From Hyphomicrobiales bacterium (lineage in GTDB: Bacteria; Pseudomonadota; Alphaproteobacteria; Rhizobiales; Rhizobiaceae), in NCBI GenBank assembly GCA_900467185.1, contig UBPA01000003.1, forward strand, positions 124,001-188,000: DNA of 64,000 nucleotides. Direction: 5' to 3'. This document shows positions 49,722 to 59,946 of the stretch, piece by piece. The notes under the pieces are model-generated. The model searched no databases, was not told the origin of the DNA, and was given only the letters and a program-made list of their open reading frames with translations. Each line of letters starts with the position of its first letter. Positions within the stretch are counted from its first letter, which is position 1. Made by a program: the position numbers and the translations under genes.

Positions 49722-52700
49722 TCACCGGGGCCTCACGCCCGGCAATGTCTGGAAGTTGAGCCTATCTGGGATCGTCCCCGGTGCCGGCAGGGTGCCACCC
49801 CGCTCCACCTGTTCGCCGGGATCGACCGGCATCAGGCGCCGCTGGCGCTCCTGTTCCGCAGCCCGTGCGGCATCGCGCGCCTCTGCTGCGGCCTTCTTCT
49901 CCGCGGCCATGCGTTCTGCCTGCGCGGCCCACTGGTCGGCAATGGCTTTCGCCTCCGCGGCAGCCTTGGCGGCGGCGGCCGCACGCGCTTCCGCCTCCGC
50001 CTTTTGCCGCGCCGCTTCCTCGAGCGCGAGCGCACGGCGGCGCTGCTCTTCCGCGGCACGCACGCGCTCCGCCTCACGCTCCTCGGCCCGCGCCTTGTAG
50101 AGCGCAGCCTCGCGGCGCAGGCGCTGCTTCTCCAGCACGTTCGCCTGAAGGATCTCGACCCGGCGCCGCTCGCGCTCGAAGGCGCGCAGCGACAGGAAGC
50201 TTGCGAGTTCCCCGGTCTGCAGCTGGAAGCCCGGCGCCTCCAGCGCGCCCGTATAGGAGAGTTCCACCTTGGGCTCGGCCCCGGCAACGGTCTGATCGCC
50301 GACATTGAAGACGACCTGCAGGGCGGCATTCAGCGTCTGGTCGGGCAGCGACACCTCGGCATCGCCGGTCACCGTCGCACCCTCGACCTTGGACGTCACG
50401 TTCTGTGCGCGCAGCGTGCCGCCGGCGATGCTGAAGGGCACCTTGACCGTGCCGAGGGCGGCGTCGCCGGAAAGAATGGCCGGACGGGTGATCGGCTCGA
50501 CGGCCGCCGGCGTGATCTCGCCCTCCAGCCGGTCGGCACCGGCGAGAATGGCGGGAAGCGCGCCGACATTCAGTCCGCGCACGGTGAAATCGGTAAGGTT
50601 GACCGCACCGGACCCGCTGGCGGATTCAGCCATGCCCTTCGCCGTCTTGCCCGAAGCCTCCAGCGCCAGCGACAGGTCGAACCGGCCATTGGCGACGGAC
50701 GCGCCGGATGTCTTCCACGCCGCGGCCGAGAGATCGCCGCCGGCAAGGTCGAGCCGCGCCTGAAGGAAGCCGGACCCGTTGCCATTGCCGAGCAACATCC
50801 GCCCGGACATCTTGCCGCCCAGCCATTCCCCGGCCGCATCCGAAATTTCGAGCTGGTCGCCCTTCCAGACGGCCTTGCCGATCATGTTGGAAATGGCGCC
50901 GTAGACACCAGGCCAGACCTGTCTGGCGGTGAGATCAAGCGCGACGTCGTATCCGCTCCAGGTCACCGGTGCGACCGCCGATGTCGCCAGCGTTCCCTCC
51001 AGCGGGTCCTGAACAGGCCCGAGCAGACCCTCGGCAGCCCAGGCAAGATCGAGCGTATCGAGCGCCAGTTGACCGGTCGCCTTGCCGGACACGGTGCGGT
51101 CGAAGGCGATCTGTCCGGAAAAACCATTCCGGTCCGCCTTGCCCTCCATGGCGGACAGCGTGACCGCCTCCGGCGTCACGGTCACGTCGCTCTTCAGGCT
51201 CACCGGCAGGCCTGTTCCCGTCTGCGGCAAGGCGATGCCCTGTACCAGGAGGAAGGGCTCGAAATCCTGACTTTCCAGCGTCACCTTGGTCTGGCCGCTG
51301 AGGAAGCGGTCGCGCGACAGGTCGATCTCGCCGCTGGCGTTGAGCGCCGTCTTCTCCGTCGTGAAGCTGAGCGTTCCCGAGGCCTTGTCGCCCTCCGTGC
51401 TCTGCAGCTTGATGGAGAGAAGGCCGTTCGCATCCGTGTCGAACGGCAGCGGGTCGAAGCCCGCCTGGCCGAGCAGTGCAAGGCTCGACGGGTTTTCGAG
51501 CGTCGCTTCGAGGAAGATGCCTTGCCCGGCGAGCGCCTGCGCGATCGTCGGCGCCTGATAGTTCGCAGCAACGCGGCTGCCGCCGGCCGTGCCGACGATG
51601 CCGAAGGTCACCGGCGCGTCGCCCTCGCGGCTGCCCGCCGTCAGCGTCACGTCCAGCGCTGCATCATTGTAGTAGCCGCCGCTGCGGGCGAGCCGTGTGA
51701 GGATCGGATGGGCCGCCGCGTGCCGCTCGACCATCTGGAAGAACGAGGTCATGTCTGGCGCGGCGATCTTCATCTTGGCGGACACGATCGGCGCGGCCAG
51801 CGTGCCGCCTATGCGCCCGGAGGCCGCAAGCTGCGCGCCGGCGATGCTGCCGATGGAGGCGCGCTCGGCCTGCAACTGCCCGTTTTTGAGCGTCGCCACC
51901 AGCTGCACGTCCCGCGCTTCTTCGCCGAGCGCCAGCAGCGTATCGGCGGAGATATCGGCGGCGATCGTGTGCGACAGCAGCGTTTCGTAGGAGGCATCCC
52001 CTGCCACCAGCCCGGTCAGCGCCTGCAAGGCTTCCAGATCGATACGGTTACCCTTCAGCTGCACGGACAGCGTCGGGGGTACGCCGTTCAGCGCCTGCCG
52101 CTCCACGCGCCCGTTCAGCGTCGCCGGACCCACCGCGACTTCCAGGCGTTCGAACTGCTGCAGCGTGTCCGTCAGGTTGACGGTGGCCGAGAAGCCTGCC
52201 GTGCGAAGCCGGCGGATCGCAGGATCGACCGAGCCGGCGAGCCATGACGCAAGCCCCGAGGGCTGGTTGGACGCCACGAGAAGATCGCCGCGGAAGGCGC
52301 GCTGGCCGGACAGATTGAGCCGGCCCTTGGCCTCGAGCTGCGTCCGTCCGGGAAACTGCGCCACGGCATTGTCGATCATCCAGCCGGCGCCATCCGGGCG
52401 AAGGTCCAGCCGCACGTCGCGCACCGTCGTGTCGCCGATGACGATGGCGGGAAGCTTCAGGCTCGCCCGGCCCGGCACCTGCGGAATGGGGATGTTGGCG
52501 ATGATCTCCATCATCGCGGACAGCCGCTGGCGGATGGAGATCGCGGGATCGCGCCCGGTCTTGCCGGCAGCGCCCGCCTTGCCGCCGATGCGGCTGACGT
52601 CGATCTGCTGGCCGTCGGCCAGAAGCAGGAATTCCGGCATCTTGCCGGTGTCGAGCGTCGCCTCGCCGGTCACGAGATAGGGGTCGTCGCGCGGGCCGAC

Positions 52701-53543
52701 CTCGACGCGGTAGTCCGGCACGCGGATCCGGTCATTGGTCAGTTCGAACTGTCCGTTGATTCTGAGCGCCGCCGCATCGTCCTCGCGCTTCGGGGCGTCG
52801 GCAGGCCGATTCTCCGTCATGGTGAACTTGCCCTGATAGACCGGGCGGAATTCAACGATCTTCAGCTCGCCATCGAGATCGACGCCGAACGGCCGCTTGT
52901 CGGGCGTGAGCCGTGCCCGCAGCGGCAGTCCGCCACCCTCGAGCGGCTCGCTGCTGGAAAAGGAAAAGCTGCCGGCCTCGCCATCGAGCGCCGCCCGGCC
53001 CTCAACCTTCCAGGGGCCGGCAAGGGTGCGCGCCGAAAGATCGGCGTTTAACCCCGTGACTTCGCGCGTACGCCCGGTCTGCTCGTCGATGAACTCGATT
53101 TCGCCATCGGTGATCTCGACGTTTTCGAGCACCACGGTCTTTGCGGGGATGGCGGCACGGCGACCCCGGGCCCAGTCGAGCGTACCATCCGGCAGAAGCC
53201 GCATCTTCGCCTTGGGCTTGTCCAGCCGCATGTCGAAGATCAGCGCCTCGCCGGACAGAAACGGCGCAAGCTCGGCATCCATGGAAAAATGCTCGACCTG
53301 CACCAGCGGCGCGCCGGCTTCGGTCTCGCCGATACGGACGTCGTTGAGCGTCACGGAGGGAAAGGGGATCAGCCGCGCATCGACGCTGCCGTGGACGACG
53401 ACCGGCTGCCCGATGATCCGGCCGGCCTCGCGCTCGAAATCCTTGCGGAAATCCGTCCAGTCGATGAACAGCGGCGCGATCAGCGCGGCAAACAGCGCGA
53501 GCACAAACAAACCGCCGACGATGACGAAAATACGCGAAAGCAC
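49722..53543 (-). CDS. AsmA-family envelope protein with coiled-coil C-terminus
   Basis: 1273 residues from a GTG start. An N-terminal membrane helix (about 5-27) is followed by the AsmA start 'DWTDFRKDFEREAGRIIGQPVVVHGSVDARLIPFPSVTLNDVRIG'. The long beta-rich body ends in the AsmA C-domain near residue 1130. Such proteins form periplasmic bridges thought to carry phospholipid between the membranes. The last about 110 residues are an uninterrupted Ala/Glu/Arg/Lys helical stretch ending in a Pro/Arg-rich tip, which is not part of the usual family. It is convergent with the RHH gene. The GTG has AAGG a few bases ahead. Confidence 0.9.
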   Translation of the reverse strand: MLSRIFVIVGGLFVLALFAALIAPLFIDWTDFRKDFEREAGRIIGQPVVVHGSVDARLIPFPSVTLNDVRIGETEAGAPLVQVEHFSMDAELAPFLSGEALIFDMRLDKPKAKMRLLPDGTLDWARGRRAAIPAKTVVLENVEITDGEIEFIDEQTGRTREVTGLNADLSARTLAGPWKVEGRAALDGEAGSFSFSSSEPLEGGGLPLRARLTPDKRPFGVDLDGELKIVEFRPVYQGKFTMTENRPADAPKREDDAAALRINGQFELTNDRIRVPDYRVEVGPRDDPYLVTGEATLDTGKMPEFLLLADGQQIDVSRIGGKAGAAGKTGRDPAISIRQRLSAMMEIIANIPIPQVPGRASLKLPAIVIGDTTVRDVRLDLRPDGAGWMIDNAVAQFPGRTQLEAKGRLNLSGQRAFRGDLLVASNQPSGLASWLAGSVDPAIRRLRTAGFSATVNLTDTLQQFERLEVAVGPATLNGRVERQALNGVPPTLSVQLKGNRIDLEALQALTGLVAGDASYETLLSHTIAADISADTLLALGEEARDVQLVATLKNGQLQAERASIGSIAGAQLAASGRIGGTLAAPIVSAKMKIAAPDMTSFFQMVERHAAAHPILTRLARSGGYYNDAALDVTLTAGSREGDAPVTFGIVGTAGGSRVAANYQAPTIAQALAGQGIFLEATLENPSSLALLGQAGFDPLPFDTDANGLLSIKLQSTEGDKASGTLSFTTEKTALNASGEIDLSRDRFLSGQTKVTLESQDFEPFLLVQGIALPQTGTGLPVSLKSDVTVTPEAVTLSAMEGKADRNGFSGQIAFDRTVSGKATGQLALDTLDLAWAAEGLLGPVQDPLEGTLATSAVAPVTWSGYDVALDLTARQVWPGVYGAISNMIGKAVWKGDQLEISDAAGEWLGGKMSGRMLLGNGNGSGFLQARLDLAGGDLSAAAWKTSGASVANGRFDLSLALEASGKTAKGMAESASGSGAVNLTDFTVRGLNVGALPAILAGADRLEGEITPAAVEPITRPAILSGDAALGTVKVPFSIAGGTLRAQNVTSKVEGATVTGDAEVSLPDQTLNAALQVVFNVGDQTVAGAEPKVELSYTGALEAPGFQLQTGELASFLSLRAFERERRRVEILQANVLEKQRLRREAALYKARAEEREAERVRAAEEQRRRALALEEAARQKAEAEARAAAAAKAAAEAKAIADQWAAQAERMAAEKKAAAEARDAARAAEQERQRRLMPVDPGEQVERGGTLPAPGTIPDRLNFQTLPGVRPR

Positions 53544-53742
53544 CGAGCCTTACGTCCTGTCCGATCCTGCCACCCAGCCCACAGCGGGCCGGTGTATCCT
53601 CTTGGCCTTTGCCGCCTTGCACCCCGCGTCGTCAAGGACGTCACGATACCGGCCAGCGCACATCAAATATCTGCCGTCGTTCCCGTGCGGGCGAGGCACC
53701 GCGCAGGCGATGCAGTAGCATGGCACGGCGGCAAATTCTCGT

Positions 53743-55152
53743 TCATCGCGTAAAAATCTTACCCGGATTGAAGATTCCCGTGGGGTCGATCGCAAGCTTG
53801 ACCTGCCGCATCAGATCGAGCGCATCGCCAAGCTCCGCCTCCAAGAACGGCATCTTACCCTGCCCGATGCCGTGTTCGCCCGTGCAGGTTCCGTCCATGG
53901 CCAGCGCCCGCGCGTTCAGTCGCTCCACGAAAGCTTCCGCCCTGTCGACAAAGGCCGGATCCTTGTCGTCAAACAGCAGACCGACATGAAAGTTCCCGTC
54001 GCCGGCATGGCCGACGATGGGCGCGATCAAGCCGTTTTCGCGGATATCCTCCCGTGTCGCCTCGACGCAGTCCGCGAACCGCGAGATCGGCACGCAGACG
54101 TCTGTCGAGAGCATAGCGAAATCGGGCCGAAGCGCCTTCTGCGCCCAATAGGCATCATGCCGCGCCTTCCACAGCACCGCGCGCTCGTCGGCATTCGAGG
54201 TCCAGCTGAAAGCGCTGCCGCCGAAGGTCTCGACGATCTCCGCGAAGGCCGAAGACTGCAGCGCAACGCTCTCCGGGCTGCCGTGGAATTCCACGAAGAG
54301 CGTCGGCATCTCCGGCAGGTGCAGACCGGAATAAGCGTTGCTCGCCTTCACCTGCGTCTCGTCCAGAAGCTCGATGCGCGCAACGGGGATGCCGGACTGG
54401 ATCGTGAGAATGACGGCGTTGCAGGCGGCACCCACATCCGGAAACGCGCAGACACCGCCCGCGACCGTCTCGGGGATGCCATGCAGCCGCAAGGTGACCG
54501 AGGTCAGCACGCCGAGCGTGCCTTCCGCGCCGACGAACAGCCGCGTGAGATCATAGCCCGCCGACGATTTGCGCGCCCGGTGCGCGGTGCGGATCTCGCG
54601 CCCGTCGGCGATGACGGCAGTGACCGCAAGAACGTTTTCCCGCATCGTGCCATAGCGCACCGCATTGGTTCCCGAGGCGCGCGTGGATGCCATGCCGCCG
54701 ATCGATGCATTGGCGCCGGGATCGATCGGGAAGAACAGTCCGGTCGCGCGCAGGTCACGGTTCAGGTCCTCGCGCGTGATGCCCGGCTCCACCGTGCAGT
54801 CGAGATCGCTTTCGTTGACGGAGAGCACGCGGTTCATCCGGCTCATGTCGATGCTGATGCCGCCGTGCGGCGCGTTGACGTGACCTTCGAGCGAGGAACC
54901 CGTTCCGAACGGGATCAGCGGCACCTCGTTTTCACAGGCGATGCCGACGATCGCCTGCACCTCGGCGCTGTTTTCCGGAAACACCACCGCGTCCGGCAGC
55001 TGCGCCGGAATATAGGTGGTCGTGTGGGCATGCTGCGCCCGGATCGCCTGCCCCGTCTGCAGCCGCTCGCCGAACCGCGCCTTCAGCGCCGCGATCGCCC
55101 CGACGATCCCCGTCTCGTTGCGAACGCCCGACCTGATCGCCTTCAGAGCCAT
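53743..55152 (-). CDS. FAD-linked dehydrogenase of the GlcD/D-lactate dehydrogenase type
   Basis: 469 residues from the ATG at 55152 (GGAGG 9 bases ahead; the ATG at 55161 abuts that site). The FAD-binding type-4 domain has 'PEVQAIV'-like 'AEVQAIVGIACENEVPLIPFGTGSSLEGH', 'DPGANASIGGMASTRASGTNAVRYGTM' and 'GAEGTLGVLTSVTLRL'. The C-terminal FAD-oxidase domain has 'PIVGHAGDGNFHVGLLFD' and 'TCTGEHGIGQGKMPFLEAE' with metal-site histidines. It probably oxidises D-lactate or a related 2-hydroxy acid and passes electrons to the respiratory chain. GlcE/GlcF partners are absent, which favours a stand-alone D-lactate dehydrogenase. Confidence 0.9.
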   Translation of the reverse strand: MALKAIRSGVRNETGIVGAIAALKARFGERLQTGQAIRAQHAHTTTYIPAQLPDAVVFPENSAEVQAIVGIACENEVPLIPFGTGSSLEGHVNAPHGGISIDMSRMNRVLSVNESDLDCTVEPGITREDLNRDLRATGLFFPIDPGANASIGGMASTRASGTNAVRYGTMRENVLAVTAVIADGREIRTAHRARKSSAGYDLTRLFVGAEGTLGVLTSVTLRLHGIPETVAGGVCAFPDVGAACNAVILTIQSGIPVARIELLDETQVKASNAYSGLHLPEMPTLFVEFHGSPESVALQSSAFAEIVETFGGSAFSWTSNADERAVLWKARHDAYWAQKALRPDFAMLSTDVCVPISRFADCVEATREDIRENGLIAPIVGHAGDGNFHVGLLFDDKDPAFVDRAEAFVERLNARALAMDGTCTGEHGIGQGKMPFLEAELGDALDLMRQVKLAIDPTGIFNPGKIFTR

Positions 55153-55341
55153 CGACCGCATCCTCCACCGCAGGCACCCTGCCTGTGGTCCTGCTGAAAT
55201 ATCAAGGCCCTACTGTAGAATCCGGAATCACTTTGTCCAGCGTCTCCTGCATCGCATCAGCTTTGCCGCGCATTTTGGAGCCACATGGGACGCAAGCGCC
55301 ACAGGTGCACCGATCCGAGACATCGGGCGCCGCGCCACGGG

Positions 55342-58300
55342 CTATTCCGCAGCGCGCAGCGTCTCTTCCGGCTCGACCTCGTGCACGCCGTAGGCGGCTG
55401 CAAGCTCACGCTGCAGCCTGCGCTCCTCGTCCACCTGGGGCTTCGAAAAGCGAGCGATGGCAAGATAGGCGACCGGCGTGAGATACAGTGTGACCACCGT
55501 CGCAAGACCGAGACCGCCGACGAGAACCCAGCCGAGCGCGATGCGCGCTTCCGCCCCGGCGCCGCTGGCCAGCACCAGCGGCACGGCACCAACGATGGTC
55601 GCGATCATCGTCATCATCACCGGGCGAAGCCGGATGTTGGAGGCATTCTCGATCGCCTCGCGCAGACCCTGCCCGCGGTCGCGAAGCTGATTGGCGAATT
55701 CGACGATCAGGATCCCGTTCTTCGCCATGATGCCGACCAGCAGCACCAGACCGATCTGGCTGTAGATATTGAGAGAGTTGCCCGTAAGGACCATCGCGAA
55801 CACGGCGCAGGCGAGCCCCAGCGGCACCGTGGACATGATGACGAGGCCGCTGATCAGGCTTTCGAACTGGGCCGCCAGAACGAGGAAGATGATGATGATG
55901 GCAAAGCCGAAGGTGACGAAGAGCGCGCCCGAGTTCTCGTTGAGCGTCGCGGCTTCCGCCAGCGGCACCACGCGGGAGCCGGCCGGCAGCAGCGGCTTGG
56001 CGACCTGCTCGGCATAGGCGAGCGCCTCGCCGAGGCCTGTGCCGGGCGCCAGCCCCGCCGAAAGCGACACGGCCCGCAATTGCGATTCGCGTGAAAGCTG
56101 CGGCGCGACGGCCTGCTCCTTCACGGTGGCGATGGACGACATCGGCACGATCTTCCCGTCCCCGGTCTTCAGGAACAGGTTTTCGAGGTCGGTCGGGTCG
56201 TTGACCGGATTGGTGGTCGAGAGCAGCTTGACCGGATAGGCCTCGCCTTCGACATAGACGTCGATGACGCTGTTGCCGTCGAGCATGGCCTGCAGCGCCG
56301 CCGACAGGCCGTTGATGTCGATGCCGAGATCGGACGCACGCTCCCGGTCGATGGTCACGGACAGCTGCGCCTGGTTCGCCTCGTAGTTCAGGCGCACGTT
56401 TTCGAAGCGGCCGCTGTCCTCCATCTGCCGCACCAGCTTGGCGGCGGCATCGCCGAGGGCCTTGTAGTCGTTGCCGACGAGCGCCAGCTGCAGGCCGTTG
56501 CCGGCGCCGCGAATGCCGAGACTGTTCGGCTGTACAGGGAAAACACGGATCGAGGGGATTTCGGCCGAGAGGCGCGAGATCTCGCGGGAGATCTGCTGCT
56601 GCGTCCGCGCGCGATCGCCCCAGGGCGAGAGCGACAGGACCATGAAGCCGTTGTTGACCGACCCGCCCTGCCCCGAGATGGAATAGACATTGGCGATCTC
56701 GCCGGCCTTTACCATCGGCTGCAGCGCATCCTCCACCCGGCGCATCTGCGCCTGCGTGTAGTCGAGCGAGACGCCCTGCGGCGCCTGCATGCGCAGGAGG
56801 ATACGCGCCCGGTCCTCCGTCGGCGTCAACTCGGACGGCAGCGTCGTGAACGCGATGCCGCCGGCGACGACGACCATCCCGGCGGCCAGAAACACGACGA
56901 GAGGCGAATCGAGACAGGCCTTGAGCGAGAGACGATAGCCACGGGCGAACATGCCGCCGATGCGGCCGAGGATCCCGCTATGGCCGTGACCGGCATTCTG
57001 CGCCTTCAGCATGCGCGAGGCGAGCATCGGACAGAAGGTCAGCGCCACGAAGGCGGACAGAATGATGGCGAAGGCGAGGACGAAGCCGAACTCGCGGAAA
57101 AGCCCGCCCGTCTGCCCCGGCAGGAAGGACAGGGGAATGAAGACGGCCGCCAGCGTCGCCGTCGTCGCGATGACCGCGAAGAACACTTCGAGCGTGCCGA
57201 GAACGGCCGCGGCGCGCGGTCCCATTCCCTCGCTTCGCCGTCGCACGATGTTCTCGAGCACGACGATCGCGTCATCGACCACGAGGCCGGTGGCCAGCAC
57301 GATGGCAAGCAGCGTCAGGATATTGATCGAAAAGCCGGCCATGTAGATGGCGGCGCAGGTGCCGATCAGCGCGATCGGCATGGTCAAAACCGGAATCAGC
57401 GTCGCCCGCCAGTCGAGCAGGAACATGTAGATCACGACCGTCACGATGATGACCGAGGCGACGAGGGCGATCTCGACTTCGTGGATGGCGCCCTGAATGA
57501 AGACGGCATCGTCGCTGGTGATGGTAAGCTCCGTGCCCGGCGGCAGGATCTTGCCGATCTCGGCCACGGTCGTCTTCACGCCGTTCGAAATGTCGAGCGT
57601 GTTCGATTGCGCCTGCCGGATAATGCCGAGGCCGATACCCTGCTTGCCGCCGGAGCGCAGCGAGGACGTGCCGATGTCGGGTCCCATCGTCACCGTCGCG
57701 ACGTCGCCGAGACGCACGTTCGGCCCGAGAATGACCTTCTCGAACTGTTCGGGCGTCTGCAAGTCGGCCGTCGCGCGGACGGAGAGGTCCTGGTTGGCGC
57801 TGGTCAGCGAGCCCGCAGGCACGTCGAGCGAGGCACTGGCCAGCGCCGTGCGCAGGTTGGCCACGGTCAGGCCGCGGGCGGCGAGCTTGCCCTGGTTGAC
57901 GTCGATGCGGAAAATCTTCTCCTGCTCGCCGTTCAGCTGAACGTCGGCCACCCCCTCGACTGAGGCGAGCCGGTCGGTCACCTCGTTTTCGGCCAGCAGC
58001 GTCAGGTCTTCCATCGACAGCGTGTCGGAGGTGAGCGCAAGGCGCAGGATCGGCTGGCTGTCGGCATCCGCCTTCACGATCTGCGGTGCATCGGCACCAT
58101 CGGGCAGATCGTTCGTCACCCGGCCGAGCGCATCGCGCACATCGTTGGACGCTTGCCCGATATCGGTCGTGTCGCTGAACTGCAGCGTCACGCGGCTCTG
58201 GGCATATTGCGAGGTGGAGGAGATGTCCTTGATGCCCTGCACGCGGGAGACGGCGCCTTCGATGACCGAGGTCAGTTCGCGATCGACCGTCTCCGGTGCC

Positions 58301-58497
58301 GCCCCTTCGAAGCGCGTATTGACGGACACGACCGGCTGGTCGACCTCCGGCAGTTCGCGGATCTCCACGCCGTTGAGCGCCGCAAGACCTGCGACGATGA
58401 TCAGCGTATTGACCACCAGTGCGAGGATCGGCCGCCGGATGAAGAGCGCGGTAAACCCCGCAGAGCCACCTGCGCCCGCCTTGTGCGCGCCGCTCAT
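55342..58497 (-). CDS. RND efflux pump permease (HAE1/AcrB family)
   Basis: 1051 residues from the ATG at 58497, the usual length. Twelve membrane helices and two large periplasmic loops are present. The N-terminus 'FIRRPILALVVNTLIIVAGLAAL' and TM4 'LLAIVLATGLVVDDAIVVLENIVRR' hold the proton-relay aspartates; 'FALAFAIILSAFVALTFCPML' and the late 'GLVLLVGIMAKNGILIVEFANQLRDRG' are family signatures. It exports drugs or other hydrophobic compounds by proton antiport. The start codon overlaps the adaptor stop (ATGA). No outer-membrane TolC gene is in the cluster. A longer upstream frame is spurious. Confidence 0.94.
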   Translation of the reverse strand: MSGAHKAGAGGSAGFTALFIRRPILALVVNTLIIVAGLAALNGVEIRELPEVDQPVVSVNTRFEGAAPETVDRELTSVIEGAVSRVQGIKDISSTSQYAQSRVTLQFSDTTDIGQASNDVRDALGRVTNDLPDGADAPQIVKADADSQPILRLALTSDTLSMEDLTLLAENEVTDRLASVEGVADVQLNGEQEKIFRIDVNQGKLAARGLTVANLRTALASASLDVPAGSLTSANQDLSVRATADLQTPEQFEKVILGPNVRLGDVATVTMGPDIGTSSLRSGGKQGIGLGIIRQAQSNTLDISNGVKTTVAEIGKILPPGTELTITSDDAVFIQGAIHEVEIALVASVIIVTVVIYMFLLDWRATLIPVLTMPIALIGTCAAIYMAGFSINILTLLAIVLATGLVVDDAIVVLENIVRRRSEGMGPRAAAVLGTLEVFFAVIATTATLAAVFIPLSFLPGQTGGLFREFGFVLAFAIILSAFVALTFCPMLASRMLKAQNAGHGHSGILGRIGGMFARGYRLSLKACLDSPLVVFLAAGMVVVAGGIAFTTLPSELTPTEDRARILLRMQAPQGVSLDYTQAQMRRVEDALQPMVKAGEIANVYSISGQGGSVNNGFMVLSLSPWGDRARTQQQISREISRLSAEIPSIRVFPVQPNSLGIRGAGNGLQLALVGNDYKALGDAAAKLVRQMEDSGRFENVRLNYEANQAQLSVTIDRERASDLGIDINGLSAALQAMLDGNSVIDVYVEGEAYPVKLLSTTNPVNDPTDLENLFLKTGDGKIVPMSSIATVKEQAVAPQLSRESQLRAVSLSAGLAPGTGLGEALAYAEQVAKPLLPAGSRVVPLAEAATLNENSGALFVTFGFAIIIIFLVLAAQFESLISGLVIMSTVPLGLACAVFAMVLTGNSLNIYSQIGLVLLVGIMAKNGILIVEFANQLRDRGQGLREAIENASNIRLRPVMMTMIATIVGAVPLVLASGAGAEARIALGWVLVGGLGLATVVTLYLTPVAYLAIARFSKPQVDEERRLQRELAAAYGVHEVEPEETLRAAE

Positions 58498-59714
58498 CGC
58501 GCGGCCTCGGCGATCATGGCCACGGGTTGTGCGCTCGAAACCTTCTGCTCGGCAGTGCCCGCCGTCGCATTGGCGACCTTGACCGCGCCGCCGTCGCGCA
58601 GCCTCTGCACGCCCTCGGTCGCCACCATGTCGCCCTTTTCGAGCTTGGCATCCACCAGCACCTTGTCGGAGTTGCGCTGGATGATCGTCACCGGCACGCG
58701 CTCGGCCTTGCTGTCCACGACGCGCCAGACATAGGAGCCATCGGCGCTCCACTGCACGGCGAGCGGATTGACCGTGGGATAGCTGTCACCAGGAAAGCGG
58801 ACGTTGACCGAAAAGGACATGCCGGCCCGCAGGCTGTCGTCCGGATTGGCGAGACGCGCCCGCACCCGCAAGGTTCGGCTCGCCTGGTCGATCCGGTTGT
58901 CGATGGCGTGGATGGCGCCGGTCAGCTGGCGCGTCACCTGCGCCACGGCAACGGCCGAGACCTCCTGACCGACCTTGATATTGTTGGCGAAACGCTCGGG
59001 AACCCAGAAATCGACGAGGATCTGCGATCGGTCGTCCACCACGGCAATGGGCGTCGAGGTGGTGACGTAATCGCCGGGATTGACGGTGATGATGCCGACG
59101 ATGCCCTTGGACGGCGCGACGATATCGCGCCGTGTGAGATCGAGTTCCGCCGTCTTCAGCGCCAGCTCCGCCGCCTGCTCGGCGAACTCGGCTTCCCGCA
59201 GCGTGGCGATCGAAACCGCATTGCCGAGGCGGCGGTTGCGCTCCACCTTGTCGCGGGCGGCGTCCAGCAGCACCTTGGCCTGTGCGACGGCCAGCACCTG
59301 CTCGTCACTGTCGAGCTTGGCGATCACCTGCCCCTGCTCGATCCGCTCGCCGGACTTCACCAGCACTTCCGTGAGATTGCCGGTGGAAAGCGGCGTGACA
59401 GTCACGGAGAGGATGGCCTCGCCATTGCCGATGGCGTTCAGCCGGTCGTTGACCAGCGCGGTTCCCGCAGCCTCGGTCACGACGAGCGGCGTCTGGTTAC
59501 CGGCCGCTGCCCGCTGCGTCCCGCTCTGACCGTCCCGTCCCTGCCCCTGTCCCTTGTCGCCGGAAGCTGCAGACGGCGCGACCAGAGCCACGACGCTGCC
59601 GGGCACACCGACAGACACGAGCATCGGCCCGGCGGACGGCACGAAGCGCACCCAGGCGGCGAGGCCGACGAGGAGAATGACGAGGCTGAGGGCCAGCTGT
59701 TTCCAGATCTGCAT
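58494..59714 (-). CDS. RND efflux periplasmic adaptor (membrane-fusion protein)
   Basis: 406 residues from the ATG at 59714, which has GGAG 6 bases upstream; the longer frame to 59969 is excluded. An N-terminal hydrophobic helix (about 5-25) anchors it to the inner membrane. 'LSVTVTPLSTGNLTEVLVKSGERIEQGQVIAKLDSDEQ' is the biotinyl-lipoyl half-motif, and a helical hairpin (about 115-165), 'GIVGIITVNPGDYVT' and a beta-barrel domain follow. It connects the permease to an outer-membrane channel. It is the first gene of the pair; the dyad at 59823-59846 lies upstream. Confidence 0.93.
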   Translation of the reverse strand: MQIWKQLALSLVILLVGLAAWVRFVPSAGPMLVSVGVPGSVVALVAPSAASGDKGQGQGRDGQSGTQRAAAGNQTPLVVTEAAGTALVNDRLNAIGNGEAILSVTVTPLSTGNLTEVLVKSGERIEQGQVIAKLDSDEQVLAVAQAKVLLDAARDKVERNRRLGNAVSIATLREAEFAEQAAELALKTAELDLTRRDIVAPSKGIVGIITVNPGDYVTTSTPIAVVDDRSQILVDFWVPERFANNIKVGQEVSAVAVAQVTRQLTGAIHAIDNRIDQASRTLRVRARLANPDDSLRAGMSFSVNVRFPGDSYPTVNPLAVQWSADGSYVWRVVDSKAERVPVTIIQRNSDKVLVDAKLEKGDMVATEGVQRLRDGGAVKVANATAGTAEQKVSSAQPVAMIAEAAR

Positions 59715-59822
59715 GCAGGTCTCCGACGTCGACATTCCCGGAAGGGACGGTTCAGATGAACGGAATGCAACGGTTTGTCCCAAGGTACCGGGCAGCCCGC
59801 ATGTCACGCAATCCCGCAGGCT

Positions 59823-59846
59823 CATCATTACGCAATTGTAATGATG
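59823..59846. promoter_or_regulatory. Nine-base inverted repeat upstream of the efflux operon
   Basis: CATCATTAC (59823-59831) and GTAATGATG (59838-59846) are perfect arms around GCAATT, in an AT-rich patch 109 bases from the adaptor start and 100 bases from the helicase start. It is the size and symmetry of a TetR- or MarR-type operator. No regulator gene is adjacent. Confidence 0.5.
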
Positions 59847-59946
59847 ATGGATTTCCTCTCCTCGCGAGAGAACCGCACCTTCGCGCGGGGAATAAAAGAA
59901 GAACGCAATTCTGGCCTTTCGGACCCGAATCACTACATTGAGCCGC

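Noticed and set aside
49716-52247. An 843-codon plus-strand frame opposite the AsmA gene
   Set aside because: Antisense shadow with biased composition.
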